The notes beneath the pieces were generated by a model that did no database searches, had not been told where the DNA came from, and saw only the letters and a list, made by a program, of their open reading frames with translations. Below are positions 24,514 through 32,260 of a DNA stretch of 64,000 nucleotides, in pieces. The stretch is taken from contig NZ_LT670844.1 of assembly GCF_900141755.1 (NCBI RefSeq), positions 4,588,001 to 4,652,000 on the forward strand, in the 5' to 3' direction. This DNA comes from Bradyrhizobium lablabi. Lineage in GTDB: Bacteria > Pseudomonadota > Alphaproteobacteria > Rhizobiales > Xanthobacteraceae. The stretch's first letter is position 1. Each line of letters starts with the position of its first letter. A program made the translations under genes and the position numbers.

Positions 24514-25275
24514 ATGAAAATCCTGATCCAATTGATTGCGAGCCTGGCGCTGCTCGGCGCTGCCCCCGCTCACGCCATCGTCGGCGGCGGGGTGCCCTCT
24601 GCCGAGGGCATCGGCCGCTCCGTCGTCACCATTGTCGGCTCGCGCGGCAATTTCTGTAGCGGCGCCTTGATCGCCCCAAAACTCGTGTTGACGGCGGCGC
24701 ATTGCGTTCAGCCCGGCGCGGTCTACAAACTCGTCGAAACGGGCGCCGACAAGCAGCCGCATTTGCAGGACGTCAAGAACGTCGCCATTCACCCCGCCTT
24801 CAACATGCAGGCGATCCCAGCGCATCGCGCCACCGCCGACGTGGCATTGCTGCAACTCGAAATTTCGCCAAACGGGAAAAGCGCCGCGGCGGTCGGCATG
24901 CCGCAAATCCCGACTGTCGTCGGCAGCCGCTTCACCATCGCCGGTATCGGCGTCACCATCCGCGGCGAGGGCTCCAGCGGCGGGACGATTCGCGTCGCCA
25001 GCCTGGTCGCGACCGGCCAGCCCGGAACGTTGCAGATCAGGCTGGTCGATCAGCTTACGCAAGGCGTCCGCGACGGGCTCGGCGCCTGCACCGGGGATTC
25101 CGGTGGACCGGTGTTCGAGGACCGCCAGGGCGGCCCCGCCATCATCGGCGTCATCAGCTGGTCGACAGGGCCGAACGGCAGCGCGGGCTGCGGCGGCCTG
25201 ACCGGCGTTACGCCGCTCACGCTTTACCGCGACTGGATTTTGCAGACCGCGAGGACATGGGGTTCTGCGCTGTGA
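24514..25275 (+). CDS. Secreted trypsin-like serine protease
   Basis: A 253-residue S1-family protease. A signal peptide (about 1-21, ending APAHA) is followed by IVGGG, which resembles the activated N-terminus of trypsin. The triad is His63 in LTAAHC, Asp109 in TADVALLQL and Ser196 in GDSGGP. The presence of Cys pairs (48/64 and others) suggests disulfides and export to the periplasm or outside. With IVGGG directly after the signal peptide it may need no propeptide. The ATG at 24514 is chosen because the signal sequence starts there; an upstream TTG adds a non-signal-like stretch. It is a single gene; the target is unknown. Confidence 0.88.
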   Translation: MKILIQLIASLALLGAAPAHAIVGGGVPSAEGIGRSVVTIVGSRGNFCSGALIAPKLVLTAAHCVQPGAVYKLVETGADKQPHLQDVKNVAIHPAFNMQAIPAHRATADVALLQLEISPNGKSAAAVGMPQIPTVVGSRFTIAGIGVTIRGEGSSGGTIRVASLVATGQPGTLQIRLVDQLTQGVRDGLGACTGDSGGPVFEDRQGGPAIIGVISWSTGPNGSAGCGGLTGVTPLTLYRDWILQTARTWGSAL

Positions 25276-25367
25276 GTTTGGCGGTTGATCTGGCGGATTG
25301 CGCACCTCATGATTGACCTCTACAGACTTAACCCAACAAATTGCCAATCAAGAAAAGAGCCGGAGAT

Positions 25368-26879
25368 ATGGACGCCCTCGCAACAGCCCGCAACTCTTCC
25401 GCTTCGCCGCCGGTCGAGCATTTTGACGTTTTGATCGTGGGCGCCGGTATTTCCGGCGTCGGCAGCGCCTATCACCTGACCACGCAGTCCCCGGGTACGA
25501 GCTTCGTCGTGCTCGAGGCGCAGGAGAGCTTTGGCGGTACCTGGCTGACCCACCGTTATCCCGGCATCCGCTCCGACAGCGATCTCCATACGTTCGGTTA
25601 TCGCTTCAAGCCGTGGACCAGTGCGCCGATCGCAACGGCTGCGGAAATTCGCGCCTATATGGGCGAGGTCATCACCGAGAACGGGCTCGAAAAACACATC
25701 CGCTACCACCACCAGATTTCCTCGGCGAGCTGGTCGAGCACGACCAATCTGTGGACCATCGAAGCGGAGCGCACCGACACCGGCGAAGCACTCACATTGA
25801 CCGCGAATTTCCTCTGGATGTGCCAGGGCTATTACCGGCATTCGGAGGGCTACACGCCGGAATGGAGGGGGATGGAAACCTTCAAAGGCCGCATCGTGCA
25901 CCCACAGCGCTGGCCGGACCATCTGGATCTCGCGGGCAAGAAGGTCGTCGTGATCGGCTCGGGCGCGACGGCTGCGACGCTCATTCCAGCGATCGCCGAC
26001 CAATGCGGCCACGTCACCATGCTGCAGCGTTCGCCGACCTACTTCCGCACCGGCCGCAACGCCATCGAACTCGCCGAGACGCTGCGGCAATTGCAGGTCA
26101 GCGAGGAATGGATCCACGAGATCGTGCGTCGGAAAATTCTGTTCGAACAGGATACGTTTACCCGCCGCTCGTTTACCGAGCCCGAAATCGTCAGGCAGGA
26201 ACTGCTCGGCGGCATTCGCGCGGCGCTCGGCCCCGATTCCGATGCAGTGATTGGGAAGCATTTCACGCCGAGTTACCGGCCGTGGCGGCAGCGCATCGCC
26301 TTTGTCCCCGACGCCGATCTGTTCCAGGCCATCAAGGGCGGCAAGGCTTCCGTCGTTACCGACGAGATCGAGCGCTTCACGAAAGAAGGCATTCTGCTGA
26401 AATCCGGCAAGACGCTGGATGCCGACATCATCGTCACCGCGACCGGGTTTAATCTCAATGTGCTCGGCGATATCGCCTTTGAAATCGACGGCGCGCCGCT
26501 CGATTTCGCCGAGACCGTCACCTACCGCGGCATGATGTTCACGGGCGTGCCGAACATGGCCTGGGTGTTCGGATATTTCCGCGCCAGCTGGACGCTGCGC
26601 ACCGATCTGGTGGCGGATTTCGTCTGCCGCCTGCTCGCGCACATGAAGAGCAAGGGCGCGCGAAAGGTCGTGCCGGCGCTGCGGCTGCAGGACTCAAACA
26701 TGCCGCTGTCGTCCTGGATCGATCCGGAAAATTTCAATCCCGGCTATCTGATGCGCGACATGCATCTGTTGCCCAAGCGCGGCGACAAGCCGGAATGGCA
26801 GCACAGCCAGGACTATTGGGCGGAAAAGGACGAATTCCCGGCGATCGATCTCGACGATGCCGCCTTCGCCTATGACTGA
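25368..26879 (+). CDS. Flavin-containing (Baeyer-Villiger-type) monooxygenase
   Basis: A 503-residue two-dinucleotide-fold flavoprotein. The FAD site is GAGISG at about 25-30, and the NADPH site is GSGATAA near 198. Between them, residues 172-183 fit the Baeyer-Villiger fingerprint FxGxxxHxxxWP. It would insert oxygen beside a ketone or oxidise a heteroatom using NADPH and O2. The enzyme is cytoplasmic. GGAG lies four bases before the ATG at 25368. It stands alone between the protease and the HD-GYP gene, so the substrate is not indicated. FMO-type N-oxygenation is the alternative. Confidence 0.9.
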   Translation: MDALATARNSSASPPVEHFDVLIVGAGISGVGSAYHLTTQSPGTSFVVLEAQESFGGTWLTHRYPGIRSDSDLHTFGYRFKPWTSAPIATAAEIRAYMGEVITENGLEKHIRYHHQISSASWSSTTNLWTIEAERTDTGEALTLTANFLWMCQGYYRHSEGYTPEWRGMETFKGRIVHPQRWPDHLDLAGKKVVVIGSGATAATLIPAIADQCGHVTMLQRSPTYFRTGRNAIELAETLRQLQVSEEWIHEIVRRKILFEQDTFTRRSFTEPEIVRQELLGGIRAALGPDSDAVIGKHFTPSYRPWRQRIAFVPDADLFQAIKGGKASVVTDEIERFTKEGILLKSGKTLDADIIVTATGFNLNVLGDIAFEIDGAPLDFAETVTYRGMMFTGVPNMAWVFGYFRASWTLRTDLVADFVCRLLAHMKSKGARKVVPALRLQDSNMPLSSWIDPENFNPGYLMRDMHLLPKRGDKPEWQHSQDYWAEKDEFPAIDLDDAAFAYD

Positions 26880-26908
26880 GTCTCCGACCGCCTGACCCGC
26901 ACTGATCT

Positions 26909-27958
26909 TCAGCGATTGAGCGCCACATCCCTGAATGCGGCGACAAGCGGCATCTCGAGTTTGCCGCGCATGCCACGCACGATTTCATAGGCCTGTTCGC
27001 GCGGCATGGTTGGCTTGTAGGGCCGCTGCTCGATCAAGGCCGAGAAGATATCGGAAATGGTCAATACCCGAACGATGTCGGAAATGCTGGCGTCACAAAG
27101 CGCGTCGGGATATCCGCTGCCATCGAGAAATTCATGATGATGGCGGACCGCATCGAGGATCTCCGGGGAAATGCTGGTGTTCCCCCTCAGCACATCATAC
27201 CCGGCCGCGGGATGGGTTTCGATCTGCGCGCGCTCCTCGGCATCGAGGCGCCCTGGCTTATCGAGGATCGCGAGCGGGATTTTGGCCTTGCCTATGTCGT
27301 GAAACATCGCAGCCGAATACAGGCGCTCGATGTCTCGCTTCGCCATACCGAGACTCAAGCCAAAGTCGACCGCTATTCCCGTCACCAAAAGGCAGTGTTG
27401 ATAGGTTCCTTCGTGGTGGCGACGAACGGTCTCGAGCCAGCTCGACAAGCCATCCTCGGCAATGTTGTCGGCGATGCCGCCGGCTGCGCCCTTCGCGCCC
27501 CTGACGTCGATGGGTTTGCCGCTCAGCACGGCGGAGAACATCGCCCCGATCGCGATCGCACCGGCTTGCGCGGCCTCACGGGCTCCGTCGAAGGCGTCCT
27601 TCGGGCTGGTCTCGCAAGGCTTGCGGTCGACAAGCTGGGCCAGCAAATTCGCCTGCTTGACAGGACTAATCAACACGCGCGTCGCGCCCAGCGCATAGGC
27701 CTGGACGGTGTACAAGCGCTCTTTCTGATCGATCAGGAAAATCCGCTTACCTACGTGGCCTAATTTTCCGAACGTTTCCTTCAGGGCCGCAATATTTTCG
27801 ACGACCCGCAAATCTGCCGTGACGACGACGGCGTCCGACCCGCTGCATCGTTTGTTCGTGCCGCTCAGCAATTCGGATGTGACCGCGTGATGCCCATCCA
27901 GCATGGCGCGCAGGGTCGCGAGTTTTTGGGCGGTATCAGCGATAACATGGACGGGCAT
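26909..27958 (-). CDS. HD-GYP cyclic-di-GMP phosphodiesterase
   Basis: A 349-residue protein. Residues 1-110 look like a degenerate receiver domain: alternating strands and helices, with no clear phospho-acceptor Asp pocket and an ISPVK ending like the receiver Lys. From about 170 to 345 is an HD-GYP domain with His220-Asp221 in FHDIGK, the HHHEFLDGSGYP segment (GYP at 282-284) and the SDIFSAL helix. HD-GYP enzymes open c-di-GMP to pGpG or GMP. It lies 37 bases behind a PilZ gene on the same strand, so a c-di-GMP reader and eraser are made together. The activating signal may not be phosphorylation given the degenerate receiver. Confidence 0.88.
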   Translation of the reverse strand: MPVHVIADTAQKLATLRAMLDGHHAVTSELLSGTNKRCSGSDAVVVTADLRVVENIAALKETFGKLGHVGKRIFLIDQKERLYTVQAYALGATRVLISPVKQANLLAQLVDRKPCETSPKDAFDGAREAAQAGAIAIGAMFSAVLSGKPIDVRGAKGAAGGIADNIAEDGLSSWLETVRRHHEGTYQHCLLVTGIAVDFGLSLGMAKRDIERLYSAAMFHDIGKAKIPLAILDKPGRLDAEERAQIETHPAAGYDVLRGNTSISPEILDAVRHHHEFLDGSGYPDALCDASISDIVRVLTISDIFSALIEQRPYKPTMPREQAYEIVRGMRGKLEMPLVAAFRDVALNR

Positions 27959-27995
27959 GAATAGCTGGTCTCAATGATCTCGGCGGCGGCTCATT

Positions 27996-28316
27996 TCAAA
28001 CGGCCTTGGCGGCTGGCGGCGGTGTCGGGGATTTTTTCTTGCTTTTCTCTCGCTCCAAAAACTGGATGCCGATCTGATCGCCGGCGACGCGCACCAATTT
28101 ACAGCGGCGAAACGCCAGACCCGTCGACGACAGCAGCAGGAAGAATTCCCTGAGATCCAATCCTTCAAGCGATCCGTCGAAGCACAGCCGCGCGCCGGTT
28201 TGCGAGACGTCGACCATCATGCACTCCCGGCGCCAGGTGCCGTCGATCCCCATGATGTGAACGGGAATGCCGCGTTCGAAACCGACACGCTCGCTCTTTC
28301 TGTCTCCATAGGTCAT
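27996..28316 (-). CDS. PilZ-domain protein
   Basis: A 106-residue single-domain PilZ protein. The N-terminal RxGxxRGIPV stretch stands for the RxxxR arm, and DVSQTGARL fits the D/NxSxxG motif, the two elements that clamp c-di-GMP. A lysine-rich tail follows the domain. It is the middle gene of a three-gene run with a small unknown protein upstream and the HD-GYP protein downstream. The first Arg spacing is not perfect, so binding is likely but not certain. Confidence 0.82.
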   Translation of the reverse strand: MTYGDRKSERVGFERGIPVHIMGIDGTWRRECMMVDVSQTGARLCFDGSLEGLDLREFFLLLSSTGLAFRRCKLVRVAGDQIGIQFLEREKSKKKSPTPPPAAKAV

Positions 28317-28346
28317 GTCTGCAATCCGTACTTCCCAAAAACGGTA

Positions 28347-28649
28347 TTAGACGCCCCCCGCGCGCGCCTCGCGACCTCTGGCTTTTGTTCTATCGATCAG
28401 TTGAACGAGGACGCGATCGAAGACGCCGATCTGTCGTTCAATCACGCCATCCGCTTCGCTCGGGAACGGATCATTCACTTGCCTGAGCGAGAATATTTGC
28501 TGCTCCGCCGAACCGCGATGCGGTACGGCGTCGAGCCGATCGAACAAAGAGTAGCCATCGGCGTTCTGCACGATCGCAATCCAAAAAGCTGTGGCGGGAG
28601 CGTCATTGCCCTCGCGTTGTATACAGCACCGGCTGGCAGCCGAATTCAC
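28347..28649 (-). CDS. Small protein of unknown function upstream of PilZ
   Basis: A 100-residue frame starting with GTG at 28649. GAGG lies seven bases upstream, which decides for this strand over the longer opposite frame. No membrane segment or known motif is visible. The central part has regular charged and hydrophobic spacing with a helical C-terminal half rich in Arg. It ends 30 bases before the PilZ start and is probably its operon partner. I do not recognise the family. Confidence 0.5.
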   Translation of the reverse strand: MNSAASRCCIQREGNDAPATAFWIAIVQNADGYSLFDRLDAVPHRGSAEQQIFSLRQVNDPFPSEADGVIERQIGVFDRVLVQLIDRTKARGREARAGGV

Positions 28650-28784
28650 AAGTAAACCTCGACAATCCCCATAGAATGCTCTCTAAGTTACAACGTTCGG
28701 TAAATTGCTTTTAGGTGGCTACGTCGCCCATTTTTTTGATTGCCTAATTTCTGATCAGTAATTGTTGGCTCTCAGGGGGAGGAG

Positions 28785-29615
28785 TTGGGACACTCTCAGG
28801 ATAATTACCGAGGTACAAAATATCCCACGATACACTCTGCTCTGCGGCAACAGGCGCTCGGCGAGTTTTTACGCAAGCATCGAGAGTTGGTCGCTGAACC
28901 CGCGGGCGAAAAACAGCTTGGCGAACGACGGCGAAGGACATCGGGTCTTCGGCGCGAAGAAGTCGCCCAGATGGCCGCGATCAGTTCGACCTGGTATACG
29001 CGGCTGGAGCAGGGCAAAGAGGTAACCCCTTCCGGCGCGGCGCTTGGTCGGATAGCCGACGTATTGCGGTTGACGCCCGCCGAGCGGGCTTACCTCTTCG
29101 AATTGGCCCGGCGGGTTGACCAGAACGATGGCTCGAACCATGCCGATGAGCGCGCCCGCAAAACACTCGAGAGCTGCGTGCATGTCATTTCTTGCCCCGC
29201 CTGCGTGCTCGACGGATATTGGACGCCGCTGTCCTGGAATGACGAAATGGCGAACCTGTTCCCGCGGTGGCTGAAGGGTCCGGAAAATAACCTGCTGCGT
29301 TATATGTTCCTCGATTTGGATGTGCGAACGCTCGTCCCCGATTGGGAGCTTCGGGCGCGCCGCCTTCTGGCGCTGTTCCGGGCCGATTACGGCAGGCACA
29401 TCGATGATCCGAAGATGCTCGATCTGGTGCGCGAGCTGAGCGAGGAATCGGAGCACTTTCAGCGATTTTGGAAGGAACAGCGCGTTCTGTTCTGGGATGC
29501 GATCGAAAAGACCTACCACCATCCCGAGCTCGGCTTGCTAAAGTTTTATCAAACGACCTTGATCCCCGCGACCGACCCGACGCTCAAGCTGGTCGTTCTG
29601 CACCCGTGCCGTTAG
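28785..29615 (+). CDS. XRE-type regulator with MmyB-like ligand-binding domain
   Basis: A 276-residue regulator. A helix-turn-helix domain (about 30-100) contains RTSGLRREEVAQMAAIS, a WYTRLEQGK recognition segment and LTPAERAYLFELA. This is the standard opening of the MmyB-like family. The C-terminal half (about 120-270) is a PAS-like ligand-binding domain that in relatives binds fatty acids or similar. The start is uncertain: TTG at 28785 lies right behind GGGGAGGAG, which is too close for ideal spacing, and no ATG is near. It is not in an operon. Such regulators often control an adjacent oxidoreductase, but none sits beside it, so the target is unknown. Confidence 0.82.
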   Translation: MGHSQDNYRGTKYPTIHSALRQQALGEFLRKHRELVAEPAGEKQLGERRRRTSGLRREEVAQMAAISSTWYTRLEQGKEVTPSGAALGRIADVLRLTPAERAYLFELARRVDQNDGSNHADERARKTLESCVHVISCPACVLDGYWTPLSWNDEMANLFPRWLKGPENNLLRYMFLDLDVRTLVPDWELRARRLLALFRADYGRHIDDPKMLDLVRELSEESEHFQRFWKEQRVLFWDAIEKTYHHPELGLLKFYQTTLIPATDPTLKLVVLHPCR

Positions 29616-29794
29616 CTGCGATCACGCGCCGCGGTCGCCGGTATTTCCGTAGCAGTTTTTATCCCAGGATGAGGACAGCGAATTTTCGCCGATTGCCGAC
29701 GTGCCCGATGTACTTTCGATAACTATAATGCTGAACGAATTGTTCAAAACAATCTGCGAATCTCACTGCCGGACTTTAGGTCTAGGAGGCAGTG

Positions 29795-30040
29795 ATGTAT
29801 CCGCGGCGGTTCTCACGTGTGCGGCCGACAGGCCGGATTTCCGATGCGGCCAAGGTAATCGTTGGTCCCAAGGACCCGATTATTGATTGCAGGGTTGTCG
29901 ATTATTCGCCTGGCGGGGCGTGCCTTGAGGTCTGGGCGCAGATCAAGCTGCCCAATCGATTTGAATTGGTATTTGGCGGCACCAAGAAGCGTTGCCGCGT
30001 CGTCTGGAGCGCCGGACGGCGTCTTGGGGTCGCATTTTAG
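29795..30040 (+). CDS. Small PilZ-like protein
   Basis: An 81-residue protein with the layout of a short PilZ domain. It has an N-terminal RRFSRVRPTGR basic arm, a VVDYSPGGACLE strand-turn-strand matching D/NxSxxG, and a final VVWSAGRRLGVAF strand typical of PilZ ends. AGGAGG lies five bases before the ATG at 29795, a strong site. It is followed after about 90 bases by a DUF2336 gene. It is the second PilZ gene within 2 kb, so c-di-GMP may be a theme of this neighbourhood. Confidence 0.78.
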   Translation: MYPRRFSRVRPTGRISDAAKVIVGPKDPIIDCRVVDYSPGGACLEVWAQIKLPNRFELVFGGTKKRCRVVWSAGRRLGVAF

Positions 30041-30131
30041 CAAGCGCGTATTTGCGCGACGTACTTGAGTTACCGAAGGCGGGAACAATTATTCGGAGCC
30101 GCACCTAGTTTCTTTCAACCGACCGAGGCAA

Positions 30132-31232
30132 ATGTCTTTTCTGCAGGAACTGGATATCGCAGTTTCACGGGGAACGGCCGAAAGCCGCGAGCGAGCGTTG
30201 TGGTACGCGACCGATGTACTGATCACCGGCAGCTACACTGACGACGAAATCTGGATGTTCGGTGAGATCATAGGGCGTCTGGAGCAGGATATTGAAGTCG
30301 CGGCCCGCGCCCAGCTCGCCAAGCGACTTGCTCGGGCCGACAACGCGCCCGTCAACATTATCAAGAAACTTGCCTTTGACGATTCGATCGACGTCGCAGG
30401 TCCTGTCCTTCGGCAATCCGAACGTCTCGATGCCCGGGCACTGGTTGCCAATGCCAGATCGAAAAGCCAGCAGCATCTTCTCGCAATATCCAAGCGAAAA
30501 TCTCTTGTCGAAGAGGTAACCGACGTACTCGTGACGCGAGGCAACCGGGAGGTCGTGAACTCGGTAGCGACCAACAACGGTGCACGCTTTTCGGATTTCG
30601 GCATTTTGCACATGATCAAGCGCTCCGAGGGTGATTCGATTCTCATCGAGCATCTCGGCCGTCGCAAGGACATTCCCAGGCACCTGTTCCAGCAGCTGAT
30701 CGCAAAGGCTTCGGAGAACACCAGGAAAAAGATCGAACGGGAGCGCCCCGAGGTGGCAAGCCTGGTGACCGACGTCACTGGCGCGTTGCATTCGAAGTTC
30801 GGACCCGCGTCAAAGAGCTATTTCGATGCCAAGAGGCTGGTGGCAAGACTGCATCAAGACGGAAATCTGAACGAGGACAAGATTTTTGAATTCGCTCAAG
30901 CTCACAGATTTGAGGAAGCAACCGTCGGACTGTCCTTGTTGTGTTCGCTGCCTGTCGACGTCGCTGAACGGGCGCTGATCGACAAAAACAGAGACGTGCT
31001 GCTGATTCTCGCCAAGGCTCTCAAGTTCTCGTGGGAGACCACGATGTCGCTGCTATTTCTGGGCGCGCCGGATCATCGTATTACTTCGCATGCCCTGGAT
31101 GATTTGAAACGGGAATATGCCGGCCTCAACGTCGAGACATCGCAAAGTATTCTGAGACTATACCTGTCGCGCAAGCATGCAGCGGCGCTTGATTGCGGTG
31201 AACGTCGCCTGCCTCAACTCCATGCCCAATGA
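30132..31232 (+). CDS. DUF2336 protein
   Basis: A 366-residue all-helical protein of the DUF2336 family common in alphaproteobacteria. It is made of HEAT-like helical pairs: LARADNAPVNIIKKLAFDD and similar helices appear from about 60 to 190, with a second helical block to 345. No catalytic motif, signal peptide or membrane segment is visible. The function is unknown; members are often near motility or c-di-GMP genes, as here behind a PilZ gene. The ATG at 30132 has GAGG upstream. Confidence 0.8.
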   Translation: MSFLQELDIAVSRGTAESRERALWYATDVLITGSYTDDEIWMFGEIIGRLEQDIEVAARAQLAKRLARADNAPVNIIKKLAFDDSIDVAGPVLRQSERLDARALVANARSKSQQHLLAISKRKSLVEEVTDVLVTRGNREVVNSVATNNGARFSDFGILHMIKRSEGDSILIEHLGRRKDIPRHLFQQLIAKASENTRKKIERERPEVASLVTDVTGALHSKFGPASKSYFDAKRLVARLHQDGNLNEDKIFEFAQAHRFEEATVGLSLLCSLPVDVAERALIDKNRDVLLILAKALKFSWETTMSLLFLGAPDHRITSHALDDLKREYAGLNVETSQSILRLYLSRKHAAALDCGERRLPQLHAQ

Positions 31233-31330
31233 GATAAGCTTTCGCGGCGTTGTCCGGCCCGCTCCCAAGCCCGATCAACCTGGCTACGCACAGTTTCGCG
31301 GCGAGGACACCGGCTTGGCGGTAACGTGTT

Positions 31331-32260
31331 TTACGAATTCCGCCGGCTCGCATTCGCGGCAATGGCAGCCGCCGCGGTGCGGTTCTCGACGCCGAGCTTG
31401 GCGTAGATTTGCTCGAGATGCTTGTCCACCGTCCGCGGGCTTAGGCCCAGGATCTGGGCAATGTCACGGTTGGTTTTTCCCTTCGACAGCCAGGACAGCA
31501 CTTCGCCCTCGCGGGTGGTCAATCCGAGCTCGCTTGAAAACTGCGCGGGGATGCTGGCGCTGGAATCCTTTGCCAGCCGCAGCAGGAATTCGTTCGGCCC
31601 AAGCTTGCCCATATATTGCAGCCGAAGCTGCTCATTGTCCGGGAATGACGCCATCGCCGACGCCTTCGATCCCGTCTTGCCTTTTTGAGCCGCTTCGAGC
31701 CATTGCAACATCGGTTCGGGCAGCACGAACTCATCGCCCGCGCCGCTTGCGAGATTATCCGACAATAATTTCTGCGCCTGCGGCGTCGCCCACATGATGT
31801 TGCCGTGCCGGTTGACGGCGAGCAGGAACCGCCCCGACACATCGAGCGCCGCGCGCGCGCTCTGGGTCAGCCGCGCATTGGCGAGATGAACCCTGATCCG
31901 CGCCAGCATCTCCTCGATGACGATGGGCTTTGTCACATAGTCGACGCCACCCGCTTCCAGGCCGTGCACGATGTGCTCGGTCTCTGCGAGACCGGTCATG
32001 AAGATGACCGGCACATTGCTTAAGCCGGCGTCGCGCTTGAGCCGCCGGCAGGTTTCAAAGCCGTCCATGCCGGGCATCACGGCGTCGAGCAGGATGATAT
32101 CCGGCGTGATCTGGTCGACGATCCGCATCGCTGCCGCGCCGTCCATCGCCACCATCACCGTCATGCCGGCGCCGTCCAGCGCGTCGGTCAGAAGCCGCAG
32201 CGTTTCCGGGGAATCATCGACGATCAGCGCGACGTCGCGTTTTTTTGGCTCAGTGATCAT
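31331..32260 (-). CDS. Response regulator with LuxR-type DNA-binding domain
   Basis: A 309-residue regulator. The receiver domain (about 8-125) has Asp15-Asp16, phospho-acceptor Asp59 in ILLDAVMPG and the Lys in VTKP. A middle PAS-like region (about 135-240) follows. The C-terminal LuxR helix-turn-helix (about 245-300) contains LTTREGEVLSWLSKGKTNRDIA and the SPRTVDKHL recognition helix. Its start overlaps the end of the permease-kinase gene by 11 bases, so the two are translationally coupled and form a cognate pair. The urt operon lies on the other side of the kinase, divergently, and is the most likely target. Confidence 0.92.
   Translation of the reverse strand: MITEPKKRDVALIVDDSPETLRLLTDALDGAGMTVMVAMDGAAAMRIVDQITPDIILLDAVMPGMDGFETCRRLKRDAGLSNVPVIFMTGLAETEHIVHGLEAGGVDYVTKPIVIEEMLARIRVHLANARLTQSARAALDVSGRFLLAVNRHGNIMWATPQAQKLLSDNLASGAGDEFVLPEPMLQWLEAAQKGKTGSKASAMASFPDNEQLRLQYMGKLGPNEFLLRLAKDSSASIPAQFSSELGLTTREGEVLSWLSKGKTNRDIAQILGLSPRTVDKHLEQIYAKLGVENRTAAAAIAANASRRNS

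Noticed and set aside
28200..28655. 151-codon plus-strand frame over the PilZ start
   Set aside because: It overlaps the PilZ gene and the opposite 100-residue frame, which has a well-spaced GAGG site; the plus frame has none.
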